A stretch of 64,000 bases of DNA, from positions 930,001 to 994,000 of the forward strand of contig OY762933.1 in NCBI GenBank assembly GCA_963666765.1, given 5' to 3'. Under the pieces are notes generated by a model. The model did no database searches, was not told the DNA's origin, and saw nothing but the letters and a program-made list of their open reading frames with translations. Below, piece by piece: positions 25,230 to 34,577 of this stretch. The number at the start of each line of letters is the position of its first letter. Positions within the stretch are counted from its first letter, which is position 1. Both the position numbers and the translations under genes were made by a program. The DNA comes from Foliamicus sp963666765. Lineage in GTDB: Bacteria; Pseudomonadota; Gammaproteobacteria; Steroidobacterales; Foliamicaceae.

Positions 25230-26066
25230 TCAGGGACCGAGTGTTCGGGCAACGCGGAAGCCATAGTATCCGTCGCTTGTGTCCGCGGGAGTGCCGACGC
25301 GCAGCGCGATGCGCAGATCGTCGGGAAAGTCGTCCCAGGCGCCGCCGCGCACCACGCGGCGCTCGCAGTCGCCGCTGGTCCACGCGCTGCCATCCGCCGG
25401 CGCCCCTTCGTAGCTGCCGTTCCAGCAATCCTCCACCCATTCGTACACGTTGCCGTGCACGTCGTACAGGCCGAATGCGTTGGGCTCGAAGGAACCGGCC
25501 GGGGCCGTCTGTTCATAGTCCCATTGACTGCCGCAACCGTAGCAATTGGCGCGATTGCTGCCGATGGAATTTCCCCAGCTGTACTTTGTCGCCGATCCGG
25601 CCCGCGCCACATACTCCCATTCGGCTTCCGACAGGAGCCGGTACGACTCGCCGGTCTGCGCTGAAAGCCAAGCCACATAGTCGCTGGCGTCGTTCCAGCT
25701 GACCCTCATGACGGGAAGCCGGCCACGGCCCCACTCCTCGTCGTCCACGGCGTCGGGGGCGCTGAACCGGTCGTAGTCCTCAAAGGTGATTTCGTGCCTC
25801 GACACCGCGAACGGCTGCGAAATGGTCACCTCGCGAACCGGCTTCTCATCGTCGTAACAGTCCAGTCCGGAGACGCACCCCATCGAGAAGCTGCCCGCGG
25901 GAACCACGACCATTTCCGGTCCCTGCCCACCGGAGGACAGCGGATCCGCGAACGATGCACCCGGCAGCGGCGCATCCCCCGCAAGCGATTGCGCCACGGC
26001 CGCTACCGCCGGCGCAAACAGTAGCGCCGCCACCACCACGCCAGGTATAGTCCGCCCTTGCCTCAT
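25230..26066 (-). CDS. SUMF1/formylglycine-generating-enzyme-like exported protein
   Basis: A 278-residue exported protein of the SUMF1 (FGE-sulfatase) fold. The start at 26066 follows a strong GGCAGGAGGACAGG region, and a signal peptide ends at AVAQS. Domain landmarks are MVVVPAGSFSMGC, EITFEDYDRF, LPVMRVSWNDASDYVAWLS, RLLSEAEWEYVARAG, YDVHGNVYEWVEDCW and RRVVRGGAWDD...GFRVAR. The paired Cys residues that true FGE carries after GGS are absent (GGAWDDFPDDLR), so formylglycine formation is unlikely; a structural or ligand-binding role is more probable. It is divergent from the amidohydrolase operon. A lone TACAAT at about 26157 could be part of a promoter in the 134-base gap. Confidence 0.85.
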   Translation of the reverse strand: MRQGRTIPGVVVAALLFAPAVAAVAQSLAGDAPLPGASFADPLSSGGQGPEMVVVPAGSFSMGCVSGLDCYDDEKPVREVTISQPFAVSRHEITFEDYDRFSAPDAVDDEEWGRGRLPVMRVSWNDASDYVAWLSAQTGESYRLLSEAEWEYVARAGSATKYSWGNSIGSNRANCYGCGSQWDYEQTAPAGSFEPNAFGLYDVHGNVYEWVEDCWNGSYEGAPADGSAWTSGDCERRVVRGGAWDDFPDDLRIALRVGTPADTSDGYYGFRVARTLGP

Positions 26067-26200
26067 GCTCCTGTCCTCCTGCCGTCCCCTTGGACGCCAT
26101 TTTTCCACCCAGATGCACCGGAGCGCAACCCGGTACCTTGTCCCGCGAGTGCAGCTTACAATTCGAAGTCGCCCCGCAGCGCATAAGGGGGGAGAAAACC

Positions 26201-27661
26201 ATGAGAAATGCGAGACCTTCAAAATCCAGGGAGCTTCGCGCCCGCCTTGAACATCCCGTCATCGACACGGACGGGCACATGCTTGAGCTTTCGCCCCTGA
26301 TCTACGATTACTTCAAGCAGGTGGGCGGGCCGGAGATGACCGAAGAAGCCTTCACGAACCTGCGCTTCCGCGACGGACTCAACTGGTACCACATGGACCG
26401 GGCGGAGCACCGGCGCCACAACCTCATACGGCCCGCGCACTGGGCCGCGCCCGCCGAGAATACGCTTGACCTGGCGACCGCGATGCTGCCGAAGCTGATG
26501 CACGAGCGGCTTCCCGAGATGGGCATCGACTACGCGGTCGTCTACCCCACGATCGGTTTCGCGCTGCCGGACATCAAGGACGGAGACGCCCGCCGGGCCG
26601 CCTGCCGGGCCCACAACCTGATGATGGCGGACATGTATCGCGGCTTCGAGGACCGCCTCACGCCGGCCGCGGTGATCCCCTGCCAGACGCCCCAGGAAGC
26701 CATCGAGGAGCTGGACTACGCAATGGGCGAACTGAACTTCAAGGTGCCGATGTTCATCAACCTCGTGCGCCGCCCGATCGAGGCGGTCGAGGAGCAGGCT
26801 CCGGAGATGTCCCGCTACGCGTTCTGGATTGATACGCTGGCCTACGACAGCATCTACGATTACGACCCGCTGTGGCAGCGCTGCATGGAACTGAAGGTCC
26901 CGGTAACGGCCCACGCGGTGGGACAGGGCATGCACATGCGCCGTTCCATCAGCAATTACATGTACAACCAGATCGGGCACTTTGCCGACGCGGGCCACGC
27001 TTTTGCAAAGTCGCTGTTCTTCGGCGGCGTGACCCACCGCTTTCCGGAACTGAATTTTGCCTTCCTCGAATGCGGCGTGGCTTGGGGCGCGAGTCTCATC
27101 TGCGACCTGAAGGAGCGCTGGGAAAAACGCGGCGCCAGCGGAATCCAGTATTTGAATCCGGAGAAGATCGACCGCGAACTACTCAAATCGCTGTTCGAGC
27201 AGTACGGCGGCGAGATCCTCTCGGGACGTGTGCAACAGGGCGCTTTCCTGAGAAAGGTCTCCGAGCATGACGGCGAAGATGACTTCGCGGCCGCCCACGT
27301 CAACAGCGTCGATGACCTGCTTGATCGGCTGGTGCCGAATTTCTACTACGGCTGCGAAGCCGACGACCGAATGAACGCGATCGCGTTCCACACGGGGCTT
27401 CTGCCGCGCGGGCGAAAGCTCAACGCGATGTTCTCGTCGGACTTCGGTCACTGGGACGTCAGCGACATGACCGGCATCCTGAGCGAAGCGCACGAACTGG
27501 TCGACGACGGCCTGATCGGCAGCGACGATTTTGCCGACTTCGTGTTCCGCAATCCCGCGCGCCTGTTCGCCGGCATGAACCCGGACTTCTTCGTTGGCAC
27601 GGCCGTGGAGGAGGAAGTCGCGGGGCTGCTCGCGAACGGCAGGCAAGCCGCGGCAGCCTGA
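26201..27661 (+). CDS. amidohydrolase family protein (first tandem copy)
   Basis: A 486-residue metal-dependent hydrolase of the amidohydrolase-2 type. The N-terminal metal motif is IDTDGHMLEL (D-x-D-x-H in place of HxH), PVTAHAVGQG supplies a later His, and FSSDFGHWDVSDM the C-terminal Asp/His region. No signal peptide. The ATG at 26201 has GGGGGAGAA upstream. The next gene is a paralogue of exactly the same length. Members of this family hydrolyse amides or decarboxylate aromatic acids; the adjacent peptide-type importer suggests an amide-bearing substrate, which is inference. Confidence 0.85.
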   Translation: MRNARPSKSRELRARLEHPVIDTDGHMLELSPLIYDYFKQVGGPEMTEEAFTNLRFRDGLNWYHMDRAEHRRHNLIRPAHWAAPAENTLDLATAMLPKLMHERLPEMGIDYAVVYPTIGFALPDIKDGDARRAACRAHNLMMADMYRGFEDRLTPAAVIPCQTPQEAIEELDYAMGELNFKVPMFINLVRRPIEAVEEQAPEMSRYAFWIDTLAYDSIYDYDPLWQRCMELKVPVTAHAVGQGMHMRRSISNYMYNQIGHFADAGHAFAKSLFFGGVTHRFPELNFAFLECGVAWGASLICDLKERWEKRGASGIQYLNPEKIDRELLKSLFEQYGGEILSGRVQQGAFLRKVSEHDGEDDFAAAHVNSVDDLLDRLVPNFYYGCEADDRMNAIAFHTGLLPRGRKLNAMFSSDFGHWDVSDMTGILSEAHELVDDGLIGSDDFADFVFRNPARLFAGMNPDFFVGTAVEEEVAGLLANGRQAAAA

Positions 27662-27684
27662 GCCCGCCGGCGGAGGACAAGGTC

Positions 27685-29145
27685 ATGGGCAAGGCGAAAT
27701 CCTCGCCGTCAAGCAAGCTGCGCGCGCGGCTGAACCACCCCGTCATCGACACGGACGGGCACATGGTGGAGCTGTTTCCCGTGATTTTCGACTATATCAA
27801 GCAGGTGGGCGGACCGGAAATGTCCGAGAAGATGTTCACCAGCCTGCGTCGTCAGAACAACCGGAGCTGGTACGAAATGGACTCCGCGCAGCGCCGGCAC
27901 CACAACCTTATTCGCCCCGCCTTCTGGGCCGCGCCCGCCGAGAATACGACCGACCTGGCGACCGCCATGCTGCCGAAGCTGATGCACGAACGGCTGCCGG
28001 AAATGGGCATCGATTATGCGGTCGTCTACCCCACGATCGGCTTCCTGCTGCCCGAAATCGCCGACGACGAAGTGCGCCGCGCGTCCTGCAGGGCTCACAA
28101 CCTGATGATGGCCGACATCTACCGCGGTCTCGGCGACCGCATCACGCCCGCCGCGGTGATCCCCTGCCACACGCCGGAAGAAGCCATCGAAGAGCTCGAT
28201 TACGCAATGGGAGAACTGGACTTCAAGGTTCCAATGTTCATCAATCTTGTCAAGCGCCCAATCGGCGCTGTCGAAGAGGTCAACCCGGAACTGAGGCCCT
28301 ACGCATTCTGGGTGGACACGCTGGCCATCGACAGCATCTACGACTACGACCCGCTGTGGCGGCGCTGCATGGAGCTGAAGGTCCCCGTCACCGCCCACGC
28401 GGTGGGCCAGGGCATGCACATGCGCCGTTCCATCAGCAACTACATGTTCAACCAGACCGGGCATTTCGCCGACGCCGGCCATGCGTTTGCCAAGGCGCTT
28501 TTCTTCGGCGGGGTGACCCGCCGCTTCCCGGAACTGAACTTCGCCTTCCTGGAGTGCGGCGTCGCCTGGGGCGCGAGCCTGGTCTGCGACCTCAAGGAGC
28601 GCTGGGAAAAACGCAGCGCCGAGGCCATCGAGCAGTTCAACCCGGCGAAGATCGACCGCGAACTCATGGGATCGCTGTTCGAGGAGTACGGGGGCGAGGT
28701 CCTGTCCGGGCGCCTGCCCGAGGGCGCCATCCTGAGAAACGTGGTCGAGCGCGACGGCGTCGACGATTTCGCGGCGGCCAGGGTCAACAGCATCGACGAC
28801 CTGCTCGACCGTCTGGTACCGAATTTCTACTACGGATGCGAGGCGGACGACAGGATGAACGCCACGGCCTTCGATACGCGGGTCCTGCCGGGCGGGCGCA
28901 AGCTCAATGCGATGTTCTCGTCGGACTTCGGCCACTGGGACGTGACCGACATGTCCCACGTGCTGAGCGAAGCGCACGAACTCGTCGACGACGGCCTGCT
29001 GAGCGATGAGGACTTCTGCGATTTCGTATTCCGCAATCCCGCGCGCCTGTTCGCGGACATGGACCCGGAGTTCTTCGTTGGCACCGCCGTGGAGAACGAC
29101 GTCGCGGAGTTGCTGGTGGGCGACGGGCGGACAGCCGCCGCATGA
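27685..29145 (+). CDS. amidohydrolase family protein (second tandem copy)
   Basis: A 486-residue paralogue of the preceding protein, sharing long identical blocks such as MLPKLMHERLPEMGIDYAV, AVGQGMHMRRSISNYM and KLNAMFSSDFGHWDV. The metal-binding motif is IDTDGHMVEL. Start chosen at 27685 with GGAGGACAAGG upstream. Differences cluster near residues 35-60 and 330-360, so the two copies may differ in substrate range or form a heteromer. Its stop overlaps the start of the binding-protein gene by four bases, tying the enzymes to the transporter. Confidence 0.86.
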   Translation: MGKAKSSPSSKLRARLNHPVIDTDGHMVELFPVIFDYIKQVGGPEMSEKMFTSLRRQNNRSWYEMDSAQRRHHNLIRPAFWAAPAENTTDLATAMLPKLMHERLPEMGIDYAVVYPTIGFLLPEIADDEVRRASCRAHNLMMADIYRGLGDRITPAAVIPCHTPEEAIEELDYAMGELDFKVPMFINLVKRPIGAVEEVNPELRPYAFWVDTLAIDSIYDYDPLWRRCMELKVPVTAHAVGQGMHMRRSISNYMFNQTGHFADAGHAFAKALFFGGVTRRFPELNFAFLECGVAWGASLVCDLKERWEKRSAEAIEQFNPAKIDRELMGSLFEEYGGEVLSGRLPEGAILRNVVERDGVDDFAAARVNSIDDLLDRLVPNFYYGCEADDRMNATAFDTRVLPGGRKLNAMFSSDFGHWDVTDMSHVLSEAHELVDDGLLSDEDFCDFVFRNPARLFADMDPEFFVGTAVENDVAELLVGDGRTAAA

Positions 29146-30719
29146 ACCAGCCGATGCCCTCCTTCCGGAGCGCGCTGATCACAGCCGCGGCGCTGCTGCT
29201 GGCCGGCGTTGCGGCGGCGGACACGCTACGCCGCGGCGCCGTGGCGGAACCGAACAGTCTCGATCCGCAGATCGTGTCCGGCGCCTCGTCGACGATCATG
29301 CGCGATCTCTTCACCGGGCTGACTTCCTACGATTCGGCCGGACGGCTGGTCCCCGGCGCCGCCGAATCGTGGGAGATCAGTGCGGACGGCCTGACGTACC
29401 GTTTCCGCCTGCGCGAGAACCTCAAGTGGTCCGACGGTTCGCCGATTGCCGCGAAGGACTTCGCATATACGCTGCGGCGGCTTCTGACGCCCGGCAACCG
29501 CACGCGGTTCGGGTCGTTTTTCTACTCGATCCGGAACGCCAGAAGCATCATGAGCGGCGAACTCGACCCGGCCGACCTCGGCGTACGCGCCGAGAACGGG
29601 CGAACGGTCGTCATCGAGCTGGAGCGGCCCGATGCGACCCTGCTGGAGAAGCTCAGCAACTACGCGGCGGCGGCGATGCCGCAGGCAGTCATCGAAGAGC
29701 ACGGCCGCCGCTGGTCGCGCCCCGGGCGGCTGGTCACCACCGGACCGTACCGCCTGGCCGAATGGGTGCCGCAGTCGTATCTGAAGCTCGAGAAGAACCC
29801 CCACTTCTACGCCGCCGACGAAATAGAGATCGAGACCGTGCAGTACTTCCCGACCAACAACGCGGAGACGGCCATGCGCCGGTTCCTGGCGGGCGATCTC
29901 GACTTTCTGCTCACGTTCCCGGCCGACCGGATGGATTGGATCGAGGAAAACCTGCCGGGCCAGCTCAAGATCTGGCCTGCGCTCGGCATCAGCTATATCA
30001 CCTTCAATAACCGCAAGCCGCCGTTCGACGATGTTCGCGTGCGCCGGGCACTGACGATCAGCGTCGACCGGCAGCAGATCGCGGACCGGATCATGGTGGT
30101 CGGCGTTCCGGCCGCCCACACCATGACGCCTTCCGTTGTCAGCAACTACGACCACCCGGTGCCGGATTACGCCCGTCAGCCGATGCCCGACCGGCTGGCC
30201 GAAGCGCGTTCCCTGCTCGAAGCCGCCGGCTACGGGCCGGACCGCCCGCTGACGTTCGAACTGCGCTACGAACCTCCGGAGGAAAACCGCCGCCTCGCCA
30301 TCGCGCTGCAGGCGATCTGGCGTGAAATCGGCGTCAATACGGAACTGTTGTTCACTGACTTCGGCACGCTCTATCGCTCGGTGCGAACGGGTGACTACAC
30401 CGCCGCGCGGTTCACGTGGTTCTCCCCCACCGACAGTCCCGAGACGTTTCTTTTCATTCTCGAATCCGGCAGCACGACCAATTATTCGGGTTATGACAAT
30501 CCCGAGTTCAACCGGCTGATCTCGTTGGCGGAGGCGCAGCTTGACCGCGACGCCCGCCTGGCGGCCTATCGCGAAGCCGAAGCGCTCGCGCTGGCGGATT
30601 ACCCCGTCATGCCCTTGTACTTCATGGTGCACCGCAACCTGGTGGCGCCCGACATCCGCGGCTACACGCCCAACTCGCGCGGCATGACCGCCACCCGCTA
30701 CCTCCACCGCGTGAAATAA
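29142..30719 (+). CDS. peptide-type ABC transporter substrate-binding protein
   Basis: A 525-residue periplasmic binding protein of the DppA/OppA family. A signal peptide ends at AAADT. The mature part has LRRGAVAEPNSLDPQ, then AESWEISADGLTYRFRLRENLKWSDG, the diagnostic order of the family, and RALTISVDRQQIADR in the middle. It delivers oligopeptides or similar compounds to the permease encoded downstream. The ATG overlaps the stop of the second amidohydrolase (ATGA). Confidence 0.93.
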   Translation: MNQPMPSFRSALITAAALLLAGVAAADTLRRGAVAEPNSLDPQIVSGASSTIMRDLFTGLTSYDSAGRLVPGAAESWEISADGLTYRFRLRENLKWSDGSPIAAKDFAYTLRRLLTPGNRTRFGSFFYSIRNARSIMSGELDPADLGVRAENGRTVVIELERPDATLLEKLSNYAAAAMPQAVIEEHGRRWSRPGRLVTTGPYRLAEWVPQSYLKLEKNPHFYAADEIEIETVQYFPTNNAETAMRRFLAGDLDFLLTFPADRMDWIEENLPGQLKIWPALGISYITFNNRKPPFDDVRVRRALTISVDRQQIADRIMVVGVPAAHTMTPSVVSNYDHPVPDYARQPMPDRLAEARSLLEAAGYGPDRPLTFELRYEPPEENRRLAIALQAIWREIGVNTELLFTDFGTLYRSVRTGDYTAARFTWFSPTDSPETFLFILESGSTTNYSGYDNPEFNRLISLAEAQLDRDARLAAYREAEALALADYPVMPLYFMVHRNLVAPDIRGYTPNSRGMTATRYLHRVK

Positions 30720-30727
30720 CCGCGGGA

Positions 30728-30746
30728 GTGGGGGCACTGCCCCCAC
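30728..30746 (+). promoter_or_regulatory. intra-operon hairpin after the binding-protein gene
   Basis: A perfect 8-bp stem GTGGGGGC-ACT-GCCCCCAC nine bases beyond the binding-protein stop and upstream of the permease gene. No T-run follows, so it is unlikely to be a full terminator. In transporter operons such hairpins commonly protect the upstream mRNA so that binding protein exceeds membrane subunits. Confidence 0.6.
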
Positions 30747-30782
30747 GGCGGCACGCCCTCCCGCCCTGCTATGCTCCGGCGG

Positions 30783-31712
30783 ATGCTGGCATTCACCCTG
30801 AGGCGGCTCGCCGGCGCAATCCCGACACTGCTCGCGATTGCAACCGCATCGTTCTTCCTGATGCGCGCGGCGCCCGGCGGGCCATTCGACACCGAGGCGG
30901 ACCTCGATCCCGAAGTGCTCGAAAATCTCTACACCGCCTACGGGCTCGACAAGCCGCTGCTGGAGCAATACGGAGTCTATCTCGCCAATGTGCTCAAGGG
31001 CGATTTCGGGCCTTCGCTGGTCTACGAGGACTTCAACGTAACCGAGCTCATCGCAATCGGGCTGCCGGTCAGCGCCAGGCTCGGCGTCATCGCGATGCTG
31101 GTCGCACTGCTGCTCGGCGGAACCTGCGGGATCGTCGCCGCGCTGCGACACAACCGGCTCTTCGATCACGCCACGATGACCATGGCGATGACCGGCATCG
31201 CCATCCCCTCTTTCGTCACGGCGCCGATCCTCGCACTGTTCTTCGGACTGTATCTGAAACTCCTGCCGGTGGCCGGCTGGAACGACGGCGCGGCCGCCAA
31301 CATGGTGCTTCCGGTCATCGCGCTTGCATTGCCGCAGCTCGCGATCATCGCCCGGCTGATGCGTGGCGGCATGCTCGAGGTCCTGCGCGCGAACTTTGTC
31401 CGCACCGCGCGCGCCAAGGGCCTGCGGGAACGCCAGGTGGTGATCAACCACGTGCTGCAGTCGGCGGCGGTACCGCTGGTCGGCTACCTCGGCCCCGCGC
31501 TGGCCGGCATCATGACCGGGTCGCTGGTCATCGAGCTGATCTTCGACCTGCCGGGCGTCGGGCGTTACTTCATCCAGGGCGCGCTTAACCGCGATTACCC
31601 GCTGGTCATGGGAATCGTGATCGTCTACGGCACGCTGATCATCCTGCTTAACCTGCTGTCGGACCTCGCTTACGCGGCGCTGGACCCGCAGGTGCGGAGG
31701 ACCTACCGGTGA
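30783..31712 (+). CDS. peptide ABC transporter permease (OppB/DppB type)
   Basis: A 309-residue inner-membrane subunit with six helices. MLAFTLRRLAGAIPTL aligns with the start of E. coli OppB, so I prefer ATG 30783 over 30771. The region ALNRDYPLVMG near the C-terminus and FVRTARAKGLRERQV (the EAA loop that contacts the ATPases) are typical. It pairs with the OppC-type permease encoded next, with a four-base GTGA overlap. Confidence 0.93.
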   Translation: MLAFTLRRLAGAIPTLLAIATASFFLMRAAPGGPFDTEADLDPEVLENLYTAYGLDKPLLEQYGVYLANVLKGDFGPSLVYEDFNVTELIAIGLPVSARLGVIAMLVALLLGGTCGIVAALRHNRLFDHATMTMAMTGIAIPSFVTAPILALFFGLYLKLLPVAGWNDGAAANMVLPVIALALPQLAIIARLMRGGMLEVLRANFVRTARAKGLRERQVVINHVLQSAAVPLVGYLGPALAGIMTGSLVIELIFDLPGVGRYFIQGALNRDYPLVMGIVIVYGTLIILLNLLSDLAYAALDPQVRRTYR

Positions 31713-32617
31713 GCGCCGGCGGGCTGCTGCAATCGCCGACGCTGCGCCGCGCGGCGGGCGGCGAGCTGTCCGGCTCGCTCTGGCGCCAGGCCGGGCGGCG
31801 TTTCCGGCGCAATCGCGCCGCGATTGGCAGCATCGGCGTGCTGCTCGCCATTGCGCTCGCTTCCGTGCTGATCCCGGCATTCTGGCCGCACGCGGTCGAA
31901 GACGCATCCTGGGAGAACATACTGCTTCCGCCGAGCTTCGAAAACTGGCACTGGTTCGGCACCGACGCCAACGGCCGCGACCAGTTCGTGCGCGTGTTCT
32001 ACGGCGGGCGCATTTCGCTGACGATCGGCCTGATGACAACGCTGGTCGCGCTCGGCATCGGGGTCGGCTACGGCGCCATCGCCGGGTTCACGGGCGGGCG
32101 CACGGACGGCTTCATGATGCGCTTTGTCGACATCCTGTACTCGCTGCCGCTGTTGTTCTTCATCATCATCCTGGTGACCGTGTTCGGCCGCAACATCTTC
32201 CTGATTTTCGTCGCCATCGGCGCGGTCGAATGGCTGACGCTCTCGCGCATCGTTCGCGGACAGACACTGAGCGTCAAGGCAAAGGAGTACGTCGAATCGG
32301 CCGTTGCGATCGGCTTGTCGAAACCGGCGATTCTGCGCCGCTACATCATTCCGAACGTGGTCGGTCCGGTGGTCGTCTACGTGACGCTCCTTATTCCCAC
32401 CAACATCCTCATCGAGAGCTACCTGAGCTTCATCGGGCTGGGCGTCCAGGAACCGCTCACAAGCTGGGGCCTTTTGATCTCGCAGGCGGTCGGCCAGCTC
32501 GACACGGCCCCCTGGCTGATCCTGTTCCCGGCCACGCTGCTGGCGATCACGATGTTCTGCTTCAATTTCATCGGCGACGGGCTGCGCGACGCGCTCGACC
32601 CCAGCTCCCGGCAATGA
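31709..32617 (+). CDS. peptide ABC transporter permease (OppC/DppC type)
   Basis: A 302-residue permease. The N-terminal cytoplasmic stretch (SLWRQAGRRFRRNRAAIGS) precedes helix 1, HWFGTDANGRDQFVRVFYGGRISL is the family signature, and the EAA loop is EYVESAVAIGLSKPAILRRY. It begins with a GTG that overlaps the previous stop and ends overlapping the ATPase start (ATGA). Confidence 0.93.
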   Translation: MSAGGLLQSPTLRRAAGGELSGSLWRQAGRRFRRNRAAIGSIGVLLAIALASVLIPAFWPHAVEDASWENILLPPSFENWHWFGTDANGRDQFVRVFYGGRISLTIGLMTTLVALGIGVGYGAIAGFTGGRTDGFMMRFVDILYSLPLLFFIIILVTVFGRNIFLIFVAIGAVEWLTLSRIVRGQTLSVKAKEYVESAVAIGLSKPAILRRYIIPNVVGPVVVYVTLLIPTNILIESYLSFIGLGVQEPLTSWGLLISQAVGQLDTAPWLILFPATLLAITMFCFNFIGDGLRDALDPSSRQ

Positions 32618-33579
32618 GTCCGCTGCTTGAGATTCGCGGCCTGAGTGTCCGATTCGATGTCGGAGACGCCACGCTGACCGCCGTGCGCGATCTCTCCTTC
32701 GATATCGCCAAAGGCGAATGCGTGGGCGTGGTCGGCGAATCGGGCGCCGGCAAGAGTCAGACATTTCTCGCTGCCCTGGGGCTGCTCGCGGACAACGCGA
32801 AGGCCGAAGGATCCGTGCGCTATCGCGGCCGCGAAATCCTCAACGCGCCGCGCCGCGAACTCGATACGCTGCGCGGCAGGCGCATCGCGATGGTGTTCCA
32901 GGACCCGCTGTCCGGGCTCACGCCTACCCTGCGCGTGGGCCGGCAGATCGAAGAGGCCGCCCGGCGGCATCTCGGCATGAACGCGCGCCAGGCACGCGCA
33001 AAGGCCCGGGAGATGCTCGAAATGGTCCGCATGCCCGACGCACGGCATTGCCTGGACGCCTACCCTTTCGAATTGTCGGGAGGCATGCGTCAGCGCGTGA
33101 TGATCGCGCTGGGAATGATCTGCCGCCCCGATCTGCTGATCGCCGACGAACCGACCACCGCGCTCGACGTGACGATACAGGCGCAGATACTCGGACTTCT
33201 GGCCGAAATGCGGCGCGAACTGAACACATCGATCGTGCTGATCACGCATGACCTCGCCGTGGCCGCGGGGCTTTGCGACCGCATCATGATCCTCTACAAC
33301 GGCCGGCTGATGGAATCCGGAACCACGAGCGAAGTGTTCACGAGTCCGAAGCACCCATACACGGCGGGCCTCCTCGCTTCGCTGCCCAGCCTCGCCAGCG
33401 ACCCCGCGACCGATCTGCCGGCGATTTCCGGACAGCCGCCCGATGCGTTCGTGACAACACCCGGCTGCGCGTTCGCCGAACGCTGCCCGCAGGTGATGGA
33501 TCGCTGCCGGACCGAGCGTCCAGCGCTTGCGGCGCACGAAGGGCGGCATGCGGCGGCATGCCACCTCAATACAACATGA
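32614..33579 (+). CDS. peptide ABC transporter ATP-binding protein (OppD/DppD type)
   Basis: A 321-residue ATPase. Walker A is GESGAGKSQ, the Q-loop is VFQDPLSGLTP, the signature is LSGGMRQRVMIA, Walker B is LLIADEPTTALD and the switch His is ITHDLAV. The C-terminal CAFAERCPQVMDRC is the cysteine-rich oligopeptide-transporter extension, which can hold an iron-sulfur cluster in some homologues. Overlaps both neighbours by four bases. Confidence 0.95.
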   Translation: MSPLLEIRGLSVRFDVGDATLTAVRDLSFDIAKGECVGVVGESGAGKSQTFLAALGLLADNAKAEGSVRYRGREILNAPRRELDTLRGRRIAMVFQDPLSGLTPTLRVGRQIEEAARRHLGMNARQARAKAREMLEMVRMPDARHCLDAYPFELSGGMRQRVMIALGMICRPDLLIADEPTTALDVTIQAQILGLLAEMRRELNTSIVLITHDLAVAAGLCDRIMILYNGRLMESGTTSEVFTSPKHPYTAGLLASLPSLASDPATDLPAISGQPPDAFVTTPGCAFAERCPQVMDRCRTERPALAAHEGRHAAACHLNTT

Positions 33580-34565
33580 CCGCGCCGCTGCTGAGCGTCG
33601 AGTCACTGTGCGTCGACTATGAGCAGCGCCGCGCCGGCCTGTTCTCGTCGCGAGCCCGCACGCTGCGCGCGGTCGACGGCATAAGCTTCGAGCTTGCCGA
33701 GGGCGAAACGCTGGGGATCGTCGGCGAGACCGGCTGCGGAAAGACGTCGCTGGGCAAGGCGATCCTGCAACTTGTCACACCTTCAGCCGGTCGCGTCATC
33801 TGGCGCGGCGTGGATTTGGCCCGCACGGACGCAGAGACGCTGACCCGGCTGCGCAGCGAACTGCAGATCGTGTTTCAGGACCCGCTGTCCGCCCTCAATC
33901 CGCGCATGCCGGTCGGCGAAATTGTCTCGGAGCCGTTGCGCGTGCATGCGCCGGACATGTCCGCCAAAGAACGCCAGGCTGCGGTGGCGGCCATGTTCGA
34001 ACGGGTGGGCCTGCGGACTGAAATGACCCGCCGCTATCCGAACGAGTTCAGCGCCGGCCAATGCCAGCGCATCAGCATTGCGCGCGCCATGATTACCGAA
34101 CCGAAACTGCTCGTCTGCGACGAACCGGTAAGCGCGCTCGACGTCTCGATTCAGGCGCAGATCTGCAACCTGCTGCGCCGGCTGCAGCGCGAAACCGGCA
34201 TCTCGATCCTCTTCATCAGCCACGACCTGTCGGTGCTGCGCTACATGTCGCACCGCGTGATGGTGCTGTATCTCGGCCGGCTGATGGAAATCGGCCGGCG
34301 CGACGAATTGTTCGACAATCCCCGCCATCCCTACAGCCGGGCACTGATCGACGCGATCCCCGAAGCCGATCCCAACCAGAGCCCCCTGGGCATGGCCGAT
34401 GCGCTGCCGGGCGAAATCCCTTCGGCGCTGAACCCGCCTTCGGGCTGCGTCTTCCGCACCCGCTGCCCCATCGCCACGCGCGAATGCGCGCGTGAGCGGC
34501 CGCCCGACAAGAGTATCTCCGAGTCACATCGCGTCTCCTGCCATCACTGGCGGACGGCCCACTGA
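33576..34565 (+). CDS. peptide ABC transporter ATP-binding protein (OppF/DppF type)
   Basis: A 329-residue ATPase, partner of the OppD-type subunit. Walker A is GETGCGKTSLGK, Walker B LLVCDEPVSALDV, and the switch region FISHDLSVLRYM. The signature reads FSAGQCQRISIARA, where Ala replaces the first Gly of SGGQ; this is unusual for the family and may lower turnover at one of the two ATP sites. The C-terminal extension has CVFRTRCPIATREC. It closes the amidohydrolase-importer operon. Confidence 0.94.
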   Translation: MTAPLLSVESLCVDYEQRRAGLFSSRARTLRAVDGISFELAEGETLGIVGETGCGKTSLGKAILQLVTPSAGRVIWRGVDLARTDAETLTRLRSELQIVFQDPLSALNPRMPVGEIVSEPLRVHAPDMSAKERQAAVAAMFERVGLRTEMTRRYPNEFSAGQCQRISIARAMITEPKLLVCDEPVSALDVSIQAQICNLLRRLQRETGISILFISHDLSVLRYMSHRVMVLYLGRLMEIGRRDELFDNPRHPYSRALIDAIPEADPNQSPLGMADALPGEIPSALNPPSGCVFRTRCPIATRECARERPPDKSISESHRVSCHHWRTAH

Positions 34566-34577
34566 GCAGGAGTGCCA

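Noticed and set aside
29226..32039. A very long antisense frame across the importer genes (over 900 codons, minus strand)
   Set aside because: It lies opposite well-supported transporter genes, is rich in Arg, Gln and Asp in the pattern of a GC-rich shadow frame, and has no recognisable motif.
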